This document shows, piece by piece, positions 57,284 to 64,000 of a stretch of 64,000 nucleotides of DNA. The stretch is taken from positions 246,343 through 310,342 of the forward strand of contig NCKB01000006.1 in assembly GCA_002279065.1 (NCBI GenBank), read 5' to 3'. The notes beneath the pieces were generated by a model. The model searched no databases, was not told the origin of the DNA, and saw nothing but the letters and a program-made list of their open reading frames with translations. The stretch comes from Lysobacterales bacterium 15-68-25. GTDB taxonomy: Bacteria > Pseudomonadota > Gammaproteobacteria > Xanthomonadales > Rhodanobacteraceae. Numbering within the stretch: the first letter of the stretch is position 1; every line of letters begins with the position of its first letter. The translations under genes were made by a program, and so were the position numbers.

Positions 57284-58216
57284 TCAGCGATGGCGGGCGA
57301 TGAGCGCGTCCAGATCGAGACCGCCGCGCTCGAGCAGCCAGTGTGCGAGCAGCCGATAAGACACGGAAAGCTTTGGCGGCGTGGCGAAGCTGCCGTCTGC
57401 CAGGCCCTCGGCGATCTGTGCCGGAGTGAACCAGCGGGCATCCTCGAGCTCGCCGTCGCGCAGTTGGATGGTGCCGCTGTGCGCGGTCGCCGTGAAGCCG
57501 ACCATCAGCGACGCAGGTAGCGGCCATGGCTGCGAGGAGTGGTAGTGCACCTGGTCGACACGCACTCCGGCTTCTTCGGCGACCTCCCGGCGTACCGCAT
57601 CCTCCAGCGACTCACCCGGCTCCACGAAGCCGGCCAACGTGGAGTAGCGTCCCGCCGGCCAGCTCGCCTGCCGGCCAAGCAGGCACGCGCCCTGGTGTTC
57701 GACGATCACGATCACCGCTGCGTCAGTGCGGGGGAAATGCAACCTTCCGCAGCCCGTGCATTGCGCGCGGTGACCGGAAGCCACCAACTGCAGCGGGGCG
57801 CCGCAGGCGTGGCAATGGCGCATCTCGTGCTGCCAGTGGGCCAGGCCTTTGGCGTAGGCGAACAGGCCGGCCTCGTCTGCCGGCAGGCGCAACCCTGCCT
57901 CGCGCAGGTGCATGCGGCGGGCACCGAGTGCCTGGGCGACCGCCTCGCCGTCACCGCTTGCGTGGAGCAGGAAAAAGGTGTGCTGCTCGGTCGCCCCCAG
58001 CAGGGAGGCCGGAGCGTCCGGCAGCAGGGACGCCCGTTCGGTGGCGTCCAGCCAGCGCAGCGTGTCGCCGTCCGGTTGCGCAAAAGCCTGCTGTTCGGAG
58101 TCCAGCACCAGGAAACGAGCCTGCCCGCTGCGTGCGCGCTCGGCGACCCAGTCGGCCTCGTCGCGGCGCTCCGCCACGCGGTCGAGCAGCAGGCTCAGTC
58201 CGCTGAAGGTGTTCAT
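57284..58216 (-). CDS. nudC: NADH pyrophosphatase / RNA deNADding hydrolase
   Basis: Nudix hydrolase that cleaves NAD(H) and removes NAD caps from RNA. A zinc ribbon (CHAC...CTGC, about residues 134-157), the Nudix box GFVEPGESLEDAVRREVAEEAG, and the NudC signature SQPWPLPASLM. 310 residues. A ribosome site AGGCAGGC lies directly ahead of the ATG. It reads in the same direction as the ampE gene. Confidence 0.94.
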   Translation of the reverse strand: MNTFSGLSLLLDRVAERRDEADWVAERARSGQARFLVLDSEQQAFAQPDGDTLRWLDATERASLLPDAPASLLGATEQHTFFLLHASGDGEAVAQALGARRMHLREAGLRLPADEAGLFAYAKGLAHWQHEMRHCHACGAPLQLVASGHRAQCTGCGRLHFPRTDAAVIVIVEHQGACLLGRQASWPAGRYSTLAGFVEPGESLEDAVRREVAEEAGVRVDQVHYHSSQPWPLPASLMVGFTATAHSGTIQLRDGELEDARWFTPAQIAEGLADGSFATPPKLSVSYRLLAHWLLERGGLDLDALIARHR

Positions 58217-58244
58217 GCCTGCCTGGGTGTGGCGGGGGGCCGAA

Positions 58245-58613
58245 TCAGACCGAGAAGGATGAGCCGCATCCGCAGGTGGTCTTGGCGTTGGGGTTGCGGA
58301 TGACGAACTGCGAGCCGGAAAGGTTCTCCGCGTAATCGATCTCGGCGCCGGTCAGGTACTGCAGCGAAAGCGGGTCGACCAGCAGGGTGACGCCTTCGCG
58401 TTCGAGCGCGAGGTCGTCCTCGGCCTGTGCTTCGTCGAAGGTAAAGCCATACTGGAAGCCCGAGCAGCCGCCGCCGCTGATGTAGACACGCAGCTTGAGC
58501 TCCGGGTTGCCCTCCTCCCGGATCAGTTCATGCACCTTGCGTGCGGCCGCTTCGGTGAAAACGAGCGGTGCCTGGGCGCTGCGGTAATCGGGAAAGGCGA
58601 CGATGGTTTCCAT
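58245..58613 (-). CDS. erpA: Iron-sulfur insertion protein ErpA
   Basis: A-type Fe-S carrier that delivers clusters to apoproteins. Cluster cysteines are in [11 protein letters not shown] and [11 protein letters not shown]. 122 residues, usual. The start is ATG at 58613. It lies just upstream of nudC on the same strand; Fe-S delivery to FNR or HemN of this window is possible but not shown. Confidence 0.94.
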   Translation of the reverse strand: METIVAFPDYRSAQAPLVFTEAAARKVHELIREEGNPELKLRVYISGGGCSGFQYGFTFDEAQAEDDLALEREGVTLLVDPLSLQYLTGAEIDYAENLSGSQFVIRNPNAKTTCGCGSSFSV

Positions 58614-58661
58614 GACGACTGCATATGAGGTGGCCGAAGCCTGACCTCAAGCATACCGCGT

Positions 58662-59105
58662 TCAGGCCTGCGCGGATTCCGCCTCGGCGGGCTCCTCTTC
58701 CCCCGGCTTGCTCCGGGGCGCGGCGAGCTCGCGGGGCACGTCGGCGCCGACATGGACCATCCTCCCGTTTACCTGCGCGCCAGCCGCCATTTCCAGCAGC
58801 CGGTAGTGCACGTCGCCCGCGATGCAGGCCTGCGCAGCGAGCTCGAGGCGGGCGTCGCTGAGTACGTTGCCGTCGATCCGGCCGTTGATCACGGCGTGTG
58901 GCACGCGCACCTCGCCAATCACCTGGCCGTGCTCGCTGACGGTCAGCACGCCATCGTCCGCTTCGGCGATAACCGCGCCCTCGATGCAGCCGTCCAGGTG
59001 CAGGGCGCCGGTGAAGTGCAGGTTGCCGCGGATCGTTGTGCCGCGCGCAATCAGGCTGGTCTCGTGACTGGGCAACTCGCGCCCGGCGCGTTTACGGTTG
59101 AGCAT
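58662..59105 (-). CDS. Bactofilin family cytoskeletal protein
   Basis: Polymer-forming beta-helix protein. Repeated right-handed beta-helix units such as TTIRGNLHFTGALHLDGCIEGAV and AVINGRIDGNVLSDARLEL define the family, with disordered ends. 147 residues. Involved in cell shape or localised scaffolding in other bacteria. Its start overlaps the end of the upstream DUF6776 gene by 14 bases, as is common for this pair. Confidence 0.9.
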   Translation of the reverse strand: MLNRKRAGRELPSHETSLIARGTTIRGNLHFTGALHLDGCIEGAVIAEADDGVLTVSEHGQVIGEVRVPHAVINGRIDGNVLSDARLELAAQACIAGDVHYRLLEMAAGAQVNGRMVHVGADVPRELAAPRSKPGEEEPAEAESAQA

Positions 59106-59853
59106 CGCTGTCTCCTCGGGTGCTGGTAATGGTGCCGTTCAGTGCATCGCCCCACGCCACCGCGCGCTCGGCGGCGGCGCCCTGATCCGGGGCAGCGTGG
59201 ATGCGCAGGCGCGTCGGCCGGAAGCCTGCCGGGAGCACGAATGTGGCGTGCAGCTGCTGGAAGTACCTGAAGTGAAAGGGTAGCCCGTCCTTCTGGGCGT
59301 TATCGCCAAGTGCGTCCCAGCTCAGTTGCTGGACCTGGTTGTTGCTCAGTCCTTCCACGGTGATGGTCACCTTGCCGTCGATCTCGCCGCTGCGACGCAG
59401 GTTCTGGGTCAGGCTCAAGGTGACGTTCCACGCGTTCGATTGCGCCACCGGCTGCACCCGGACCTCCTGGACCCGCAATCCCTGCCGCTGGCTGTCGCCA
59501 CCGACCAGGCGGGAATAGAAGCCGAGATCGGCTCGCAGGCCGCTGATCTGTTCCTCGCGTTCGGCCATCGAGCGCTGGAGCGAGCGCATCGCTACGTCGG
59601 CCACCTGCTGCGACCGCTGAAGGTCGGCGACGCGCTGCTTCAGCTGCTCGTTCTCCGCCTGTAGCTGCTTGACCTGCGAGCGGTTGCCATGGGGGAGCGG
59701 CAACGGCACCGGGGACTGTCCGAGCCAGAAGGCGGCTGCCGCAGCGAGCAGCAGGCTTGCCGGCCAGGCAACGAGCAACCAACGCCTGCGTCGGTGCTGC
59801 CGGGCGGCGTCGTGCGTCTGCACGACCAGTCGCGGTGGTGGTCGAGGCGGCAT
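59092..59853 (-). CDS. DUF6776 single-pass membrane protein with coiled coil
   Basis: 253 residues: short basic cytoplasmic N terminus (RQHRRRRW), one helix (LLVAWPASLLLAAAAAFWL), a coiled coil (VKQLQAENEQLKQRVADL, residues about 60-105), and a C-terminal beta domain. It matches proteins annotated DUF6776 that are commonly encoded next to bactofilin in xanthomonads; function unknown. Overlap with the bactofilin gene suggests a shared role in the envelope. Confidence 0.75.
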   Translation of the reverse strand: MPPRPPPRLVVQTHDAARQHRRRRWLLVAWPASLLLAAAAAFWLGQSPVPLPLPHGNRSQVKQLQAENEQLKQRVADLQRSQQVADVAMRSLQRSMAEREEQISGLRADLGFYSRLVGGDSQRQGLRVQEVRVQPVAQSNAWNVTLSLTQNLRRSGEIDGKVTITVEGLSNNQVQQLSWDALGDNAQKDGLPFHFRYFQQLHATFVLPAGFRPTRLRIHAAPDQGAAAERAVAWGDALNGTITSTRGDSDAQP

Positions 59854-59956
59854 GCAAACCCTCCCGGGGAAAGAGGGAGGGTATAGCCGTCATGCGTCGA
59901 AAGCGTCAAGGAAGCCGCGGCGTAGTTCCTTGCACCGTCACGGCCGGCGAGCCCGC

Positions 59957-60502
59957 TCAGGCGGCTGCGCGCCCCTTGCCCGGGCCCTGGGTGTCGCGGA
60001 ACGGAGGGGCGCCCACCTGGACGCTGAGCAGGCTCTCGACCAGCGGGGCGAACTGGCGCAGCGCGCGTTCGTAGACGCCCCGCTTGAAGTTCACCACGTG
60101 CGCGGCCGGGTACCAGAAATCGACCCAGCGCCACAGGTCGAACTCGGGCTTGTCGCAGGCGTCGAGCTTCAGCGCATCCTCGCCGCCGACCAGGCGCAGC
60201 AGAAACCAGACCTGCTTCTGCCCGATGCAGGTCGGTCGCTGGTGGTGCCTGACGTAACGATGGGGAAGCCGGTAGCGCAGCCAGCCGCGGGTGGAGCCGA
60301 CCACTTCGACGTGCTCCGGTGCCAGCCCGGTTTCCTCCTGCAGCTCGCGGTACATCGCCTCGAGCGGGGTCTCGTCGCTGCGCATGCCGCCTTGTGGAAA
60401 CTGCCAGCCGTCGCGGTTGACGCGACGCGCCCAGAACAGCCGGCCATCGCCGTTCAACAGCACGATGCCCACGTTCGGACGGTAGCCATCCACATCGATC
60501 AT
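59957..60502 (-). CDS. rppH: RNA pyrophosphohydrolase
   Basis: Removes pyrophosphate from 5'-triphosphate mRNA to start decay. It begins [17 protein letters not shown]; Nudix box [41 protein letters not shown] in the C-terminal half. 181 residues. The ATG at 60502 has AGGAGA seven bases upstream. An approximately 180-base gap follows to the tRNA-Met gene, holding its promoter. Confidence 0.94.
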   Translation of the reverse strand: MIDVDGYRPNVGIVLLNGDGRLFWARRVNRDGWQFPQGGMRSDETPLEAMYRELQEETGLAPEHVEVVGSTRGWLRYRLPHRYVRHHQRPTCIGQKQVWFLLRLVGGEDALKLDACDKPEFDLWRWVDFWYPAAHVVNFKRGVYERALRQFAPLVESLLSVQVGAPPFRDTQGPGKGRAAA

Positions 60503-60605
60503 GTCGTCTCCTGGAACAGGCCATGGTCCGTTGCGAGGCGATCGCAGGGATGGCGTTTCCGGGGACGATTCAACCACAGCGCCGAAACGGGCAGCAAGCC
60601 GATAC

Positions 60606-60634
60606 TTGAACGGTGGCCGTCAGGCCATTAAACT
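60606..60634 (+). promoter_or_regulatory. Putative sigma-70 promoter of tRNA-Met
   Basis: -35 TTGAAC (60606-60611), 17-base spacer, -10 TAAACT (60629-60634). Predicted start is near 60641, about 39 bases before the mature tRNA. It could also transcribe the integrase downstream. Confidence 0.65.
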
Positions 60635-60679
60635 GCCGCGCCCCGCTGGAGCGAACCGGCCAGCGGAGGCGTTACTCGT

Positions 60680-60756
60680 GGCTATGTAGCTCAGCCGGTT
60701 AGAGCACAGCACTCATAATGCTGGGGTCGGTGGTTCGAGTCCACCCATAGCCACCA
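60680..60756 (+). tRNA. metT: tRNA-Met (elongator, CAU)
   Basis: 77 bases including CCA. Acceptor GGCTATG/CATAGCC, D-arm CTCAGCCGGTTAGAG, anticodon stem CAGCA/TGCTG around loop CTCATAA, T-arm GGTGG-TTCGAGT-CCACC. The body matches the elongator rather than the initiator or Ile2 type. The integrase gene begins 83 bases downstream, and the 3' end is the likely integration site. Confidence 0.93.
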
Positions 60757-60839
60757 ATCTCTTCTAACTCTTTGAAGAGGTTAAATTTCCTAGCGTTTCT
60801 GCACCGTTTTGGCTAACCGCTACAGCGAGTGCTCAGCAA

Positions 60840-62402
60840 GTGCTACAGCGCAGAGGAAGTTCCTTCACTTCCCGCATCGTTGTCCCGCGTGATCTCCAGG
60901 CTCTCCTGGGGCGTGTGGAGATCACCCGCAGCCTCCGAACGGCTGATCTTCGGGAAGCCAACCGACGACGATTGCTTTGGGAGCCCCATATCGGCACCCT
61001 CCTCGGCCTTTTGCGTAAGAACGGCCGATTCATGACCAAGGACCAACTGGACGCTCTCACCAGGCAGTACCTCATCGCGTCCTTCGACGAGATTGAGGCG
61101 CGTCTGGCGCTGGACTGGACGCCGGGTGGTTTGGAGGAATACTCCTTCCAGCTCAACGAGAAGTGCCATGACCTCGCCGGGTCGCTTGCTGAGCTCGACC
61201 TGAGACAGGCCCTCCCCGTCGCGCGTCAGCTCGCTCCTGAGGCGTCTGAGACGGATCTACGGGTACTGGCCAGACGGGTGCTGGAGGCTCAGCTCACGGC
61301 CACCAAGGCCGAGTTGCGGGTGCTCTCCGGCGAGCCGCTCAGGTATCCGCGTCATCGCTCCGTGCCCCTGGAGACGGCGACTGAGTCCGTCCCCAAGGTG
61401 ACCCCGAGGGTGTCCGAGATCGCGTCCATGTATGCCGAGGAGCGGATCGCTCAAGGAAAGTGGTCCGCTCGGACGGCGGCCCAGGGGCGCAGCATTCTCC
61501 AGATGATCGCGCTGTTGCTGGGCGATCCACCGGTTGCCGAGGTCACCAAGGACGCCATCCGGCGTCTAGGCCTGGAGATCGTCAAGCTCCCGGCCAACAT
61601 GAGCAAAAAGTATCCGGGCCTTGGCCCTCGCCAAGTCCTGGACCACCTTGGCGATCAAGAGGTGCCTCGGCTGGAATCCCGGAGCGTCAACAAGATCTAT
61701 CAGCACGTGCGAACCATCTTCCGATGGGCGCAGGAGCACGACCACATGACCCAAAGCCCGGCCACCGTCCTCCGTGATGTGGAGGAGGGGCGTGCCCAGG
61801 ACGCCCGGAAGGTCTTCGATGACGACGACATCCAGGCGCTGTTTGCCTATATCGCCGGTGCACCTCGCGAGCCCTACGGTGTCTGGATTCCTCGAATCAT
61901 GGCGTACACCGGCTGTCGCATGGGCGAGGCTGCTCAACTTCGGAAGGTTGATGTCCGACAGGACCAGGGGGTCTGGGTGTTCGACTTCAACGAGGAGTCC
62001 GAGCAGAAGACGCTCAAGACCGACAGCAGCCAGCGGCTTGTCCCTATCCATCCGCGTTTGCTGGAACTTGGGCTGGTTGACTTCGTGAATGGCTGCCAGG
62101 GCGAGTTCCTGTTCCCGGAGCGTGTTCGATTCACCGATAAGGCCACCCGGGGTAACGTCGACCGACTCTCCAAGCAACTGAACCGCTGGCTGCGCCAGGC
62201 CGGCGTGTCTGACAAGCGTAAGACGTTCCAGAGCTTCCGAGGCACGATGGCCACGCGGCTGAAAGACCTTGGTATCCCGGAATACCAGATCGCGGAGATC
62301 CTCGGGCACGAGAACGACAACATCACCACGGGCCGCTACGGGAAGCGGACTGACCTGGGGACGCTCTCAGCAGCTATCGGCCGCCTGCGGCTTCCCGTGT
62401 GA
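60840..62402 (+). CDS. Tyrosine recombinase/integrase of a tRNA-Met element
   Basis: Site-specific integrase of about 520 residues. N-terminal arm-binding region (LQRRGSSFTSRIVVPRDLQALLG, DUF6538-like), core-binding SAM-like helical domain (VSEIASMYAEERIAQGKWS), and a catalytic domain with Arg in AYTGCRMGEAAQLRKVD, the H-x2-R box in FQSFRGTMATRLKDLG (Phe/Ser variant) and the tyrosine nucleophile in TTGRYGK preceded by ILGHENDN. The start is GTG 60840. GC content and codon use look lower than the host genes around it. It is followed by two minus-strand cargo genes. Confidence 0.92.
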   Translation: MLQRRGSSFTSRIVVPRDLQALLGRVEITRSLRTADLREANRRRLLWEPHIGTLLGLLRKNGRFMTKDQLDALTRQYLIASFDEIEARLALDWTPGGLEEYSFQLNEKCHDLAGSLAELDLRQALPVARQLAPEASETDLRVLARRVLEAQLTATKAELRVLSGEPLRYPRHRSVPLETATESVPKVTPRVSEIASMYAEERIAQGKWSARTAAQGRSILQMIALLLGDPPVAEVTKDAIRRLGLEIVKLPANMSKKYPGLGPRQVLDHLGDQEVPRLESRSVNKIYQHVRTIFRWAQEHDHMTQSPATVLRDVEEGRAQDARKVFDDDDIQALFAYIAGAPREPYGVWIPRIMAYTGCRMGEAAQLRKVDVRQDQGVWVFDFNEESEQKTLKTDSSQRLVPIHPRLLELGLVDFVNGCQGEFLFPERVRFTDKATRGNVDRLSKQLNRWLRQAGVSDKRKTFQSFRGTMATRLKDLGIPEYQIAEILGHENDNITTGRYGKRTDLGTLSAAIGRLRLPV

Positions 62403-62442
62403 TTCTGCTGAATCCGACGAGGCGCTGATCAGCAGGTCCGTC

Positions 62443-63156
62443 TCAGGAATTGATGTGCCGGGCTTCTGCCGCGATGAAAGACGCGTCCAGTCCGTCACAC
62501 GCGTCAGCCAAGGTGTCCCCAAGCACCCGAAGTACGCGTCCTCGGCTGACTGGATGCTTGTGCAGCTCGGTCGATTCGATGGTCCCATCGGCAAGGACTC
62601 TCTCCCATCGCTTGTGGGTGCCTCCGGCCATGCGATGGAGCAGCTTGGCCGCTTGAACCCTTCGGTACTCCTGGTGCCTGTCGGGCTGGGGGTCGTCTTC
62701 CAGCCGCAGCAGGACAGCAAGCCACGCGGCGACAACGAGCATGGGATGGACCTCTTTTGCTCGCAGTCTCGCCCAGATCGCTCGGGCACGATCTCGCGGT
62801 GGGCGACCAGCTAACCGGAACGCCTCCACCGGCGCCCCCGCGCTCGCGTAGAGCCCGCGGACGCTCACGACGGCTCGCCGTACTAGTGGCAGGTCCTCGT
62901 GGCCCTGGAGCCAGCGCAGGGCGACCTGTCGGTAGGGCCGCAGTTCCTGGCTGCGGTAACTGCTCTTCACGTAGCTGCCGTGCCTCCGGTAGTGCTCGAT
63001 GTGCTGCCGGCAGTACAGCCGATTCAGACCTTCGCCTTGGTCAGCAGTGGTTCGGTTCGGGCACGGATAGACCCTGCATCGCTCATAGGCATCCTGCGGC
63101 GAGGCAATACGGTCACGAAGTGCGGCCAGTTTCTGCTGGCGAATCGATGCGGTCAT
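62443..63156 (-). CDS. Hypothetical protein of integrated element, Cys/His-rich N terminus
   Basis: 237 residues, not recognised. The N-terminal part contains CRVYPCPN and LYCRQHIEHYRRHG, an arrangement of Cys and His that could bind zinc. The middle is Arg-rich and helical (RAIWARLRAKEVHPMLVVAAWLAVLLRL), and ends ACDGLDASFIAAEARH. Convergent with the integrase, 40 bases apart. Function unknown. Confidence 0.6.
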   Translation of the reverse strand: MTASIRQQKLAALRDRIASPQDAYERCRVYPCPNRTTADQGEGLNRLYCRQHIEHYRRHGSYVKSSYRSQELRPYRQVALRWLQGHEDLPLVRRAVVSVRGLYASAGAPVEAFRLAGRPPRDRARAIWARLRAKEVHPMLVVAAWLAVLLRLEDDPQPDRHQEYRRVQAAKLLHRMAGGTHKRWERVLADGTIESTELHKHPVSRGRVLRVLGDTLADACDGLDASFIAAEARHINS

Positions 63157-63245
63157 GGGAGTTCCATCGCTTACGCCCCCTACCTATGGGGAGCGCTGAG
63201 GTGATTACTGTGGATGTCCTGGAAGAGCCTTCTCCTACCTCTCCC

Positions 63246-64000
63246 CTAGTAGATGCCTGTTAGTCCTTCTTCCATATCCACCACCCCAGGGACACCCGTG
63301 ATCTCCAGGAAGGCCTCCTCCATGATTCCCTTGGCCACCTCCTTGGCGGAGACCGGCACCAGGACGCAGTCGTGGATGGGCAGGGCCACGATCCCCAGAT
63401 CTTTTAGCCGCAGTAGTGTCCTGATTAGGATCTCGCTCTCTTGGTGCATGAATCGAAGTCCTGCCCCAGTGCCGAACAGCGGCTCGATAGGCGCGTGGTG
63501 GCGAGCAATGGCCTTGTAGACCCGCTCGAACTTCCAGTTGCGTGGCATCTGTCCCCGAGTGTTCTGGGGAAACCGAGTCCGCTCGCTGCCCGCACTGAGC
63601 AACGCATTGAGGATCTGCTTGGTCTCGTTCCGGTACGGATGCAGGCCTGGCACCTCGTAGAGATCACCTGCCGGCGGCTCTGCCCCCATCTGGGCATAGG
63701 CCATGCGCATAGCCGATTGCGCGAAGTCCAAGGAGGTGATCGGTTCCCCGTTGATCGAGATGCTGGTGAGTCGGTCGCTGCCTGAGGCCCTCTGCCAGAA
63801 ACCACCTTCCAAGCGCCCGCCCAGTTCGAGCGAGCCATCGTTGAAGATGCGCCTGAGAAACCTCTGGCTGGGATCAAGCTTCTTCGATCCTTCCCAGCTG
63901 AGTGCGGGTGCTGGACCGAACTGGACACCGTGCCGGTTGACGCTGGTCACTCGCGCTGGAGCGACTGAACACGCATTCCGGTGCTGGTCACCCCTGACTA
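63246..64000 (-). CDS. Family-A-polymerase-like palm protein of integrated element, 5' end outside window
   Basis: The frame stays open to base 64000, so the gene is cut by the window (a GTG at 63950 is only one possible start). Visible part about 250 residues. Motifs in the order of family A DNA polymerases: a motif A-like SLDFAQSAMRMAYAQMG (cf. DYSQIELR), a motif B-like YRNETKQILNALLSA with R-x3-K spacing, and a motif C-like ALPIHDCVLVP (His-Asp). GGRLEGGFWQ precedes motif A. I infer a diverged PolA-type fold; activity and role are unproven. It could be a replication protein of the mobile element. Confidence 0.6.
   Translation of the reverse strand, partial: VRGDQHRNACSVAPARVTSVNRHGVQFGPAPALSWEGSKKLDPSQRFLRRIFNDGSLELGGRLEGGFWQRASGSDRLTSISINGEPITSLDFAQSAMRMAYAQMGAEPPAGDLYEVPGLHPYRNETKQILNALLSAGSERTRFPQNTRGQMPRNWKFERVYKAIARHHAPIEPLFGTGAGLRFMHQESEILIRTLLRLKDLGIVALPIHDCVLVPVSAKEVAKGIMEEAFLEITGVPGVVDMEEGLTGIY

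Noticed and set aside
60680..64000. Second attachment-site copy of the tRNA-Met 3' end
   Set aside because: No direct repeat of the tRNA 3' end was found in the remaining sequence, so no right border is claimed.

Overview
The window is GC-rich DNA from a gammaproteobacterium of the Xanthomonadales/Lysobacterales. A denitrifying Rhodanobacter-like organism fits best: three-domain copper nitrite reductase with a fused heme c, quinol-type nitric oxide reductase, cbb3 oxidase, an oxygen-sensing FNR/Anr regulator, a pseudomonad-like order rsmB-fmt-def / LysM gene-dprA, and a TopA with a lysine/alanine-rich tail. This placement is inference from gene content; there is no rRNA in the window.

Layout. 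1-2.5 kb: a 5'-truncated Ivy-type lysozyme inhibitor, a monoglyceride-lipase-like hydrolase and an AlkB-type alkane monooxygenase. 2.6-11 kb: the complete ccoNOQP-HIS operon, followed by a group III truncated hemoglobin, a cysteine-synthase-fold enzyme and a TyrA-like dehydrogenase. 11-13.9 kb: quinol nitric oxide reductase and a SirB protein separated by a REP-like palindrome. 13.9-25.9 kb, all on the minus strand: hemN-fnr, nnrS, nirK-nirV-sco-dnrO-like, a small Cys-rich orphan, pdxB, DUF2249 plus a membrane protein, and fabA-fabB. 26-31.1 kb: ECF sigma/ChrR anti-sigma pair, tRNA-Ile(CAU), rarD, rpoD and dtd. 31.2-43 kb: envelope glycan genes (LpxL-like acyltransferase, two GT39 proteins, CDP-glycerol-type transferase, four GT2 enzymes, UDP-glucuronate decarboxylase, O-antigen ligase). 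43-60.5 kb: housekeeping (rsmB, fmt, def, LysM/TsaP-like, dprA, topA, tsaC, an AMP-ligase, purD, MFS-PlsC fusion, ampE, nudC, erpA, bactofilin, rppH). 60.7-64 kb: tRNA-Met followed by a tyrosine integrase and two cargo genes, the left end of an integrated element that runs off the window.

The strongest theme is regulatory. Eight near-perfect dyads of the form CTGAT-N4-ATCAG (FNR/Anr-type) precede ccoN, norB, fabA, the DUF2249 gene, the Cys-rich orphan, nirK, nnrS and hemN. Six have their centre 60-66 nt from the start codon, as expected for a class II site at -41.5 with a 19-25 nt leader. Two (DUF2249, hemN) have the centre 41.5-42.5 nt from the ATG, with a -10-like hexamer 6-7 nt before the ATG and no Shine-Dalgarno, which predicts leaderless mRNAs. 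The fnr gene lies behind hemN, so it is probably autoregulated. The set couples high-affinity respiration, denitrification, anaerobic heme synthesis and, unexpectedly, the oxygen-independent unsaturated-fatty-acid pair fabA/fabB, and it includes two genes of unknown function. The second notable item is at the right edge: a mobile-element protein whose motifs resemble A, B and C of family A DNA polymerases.

No stretch longer than about 300 bases is without a gene. Intergenic gaps of 100-200 bases hold the promoters, FNR dyads, terminators and palindrome listed. No CRISPR array, rRNA or insertion sequence was seen.
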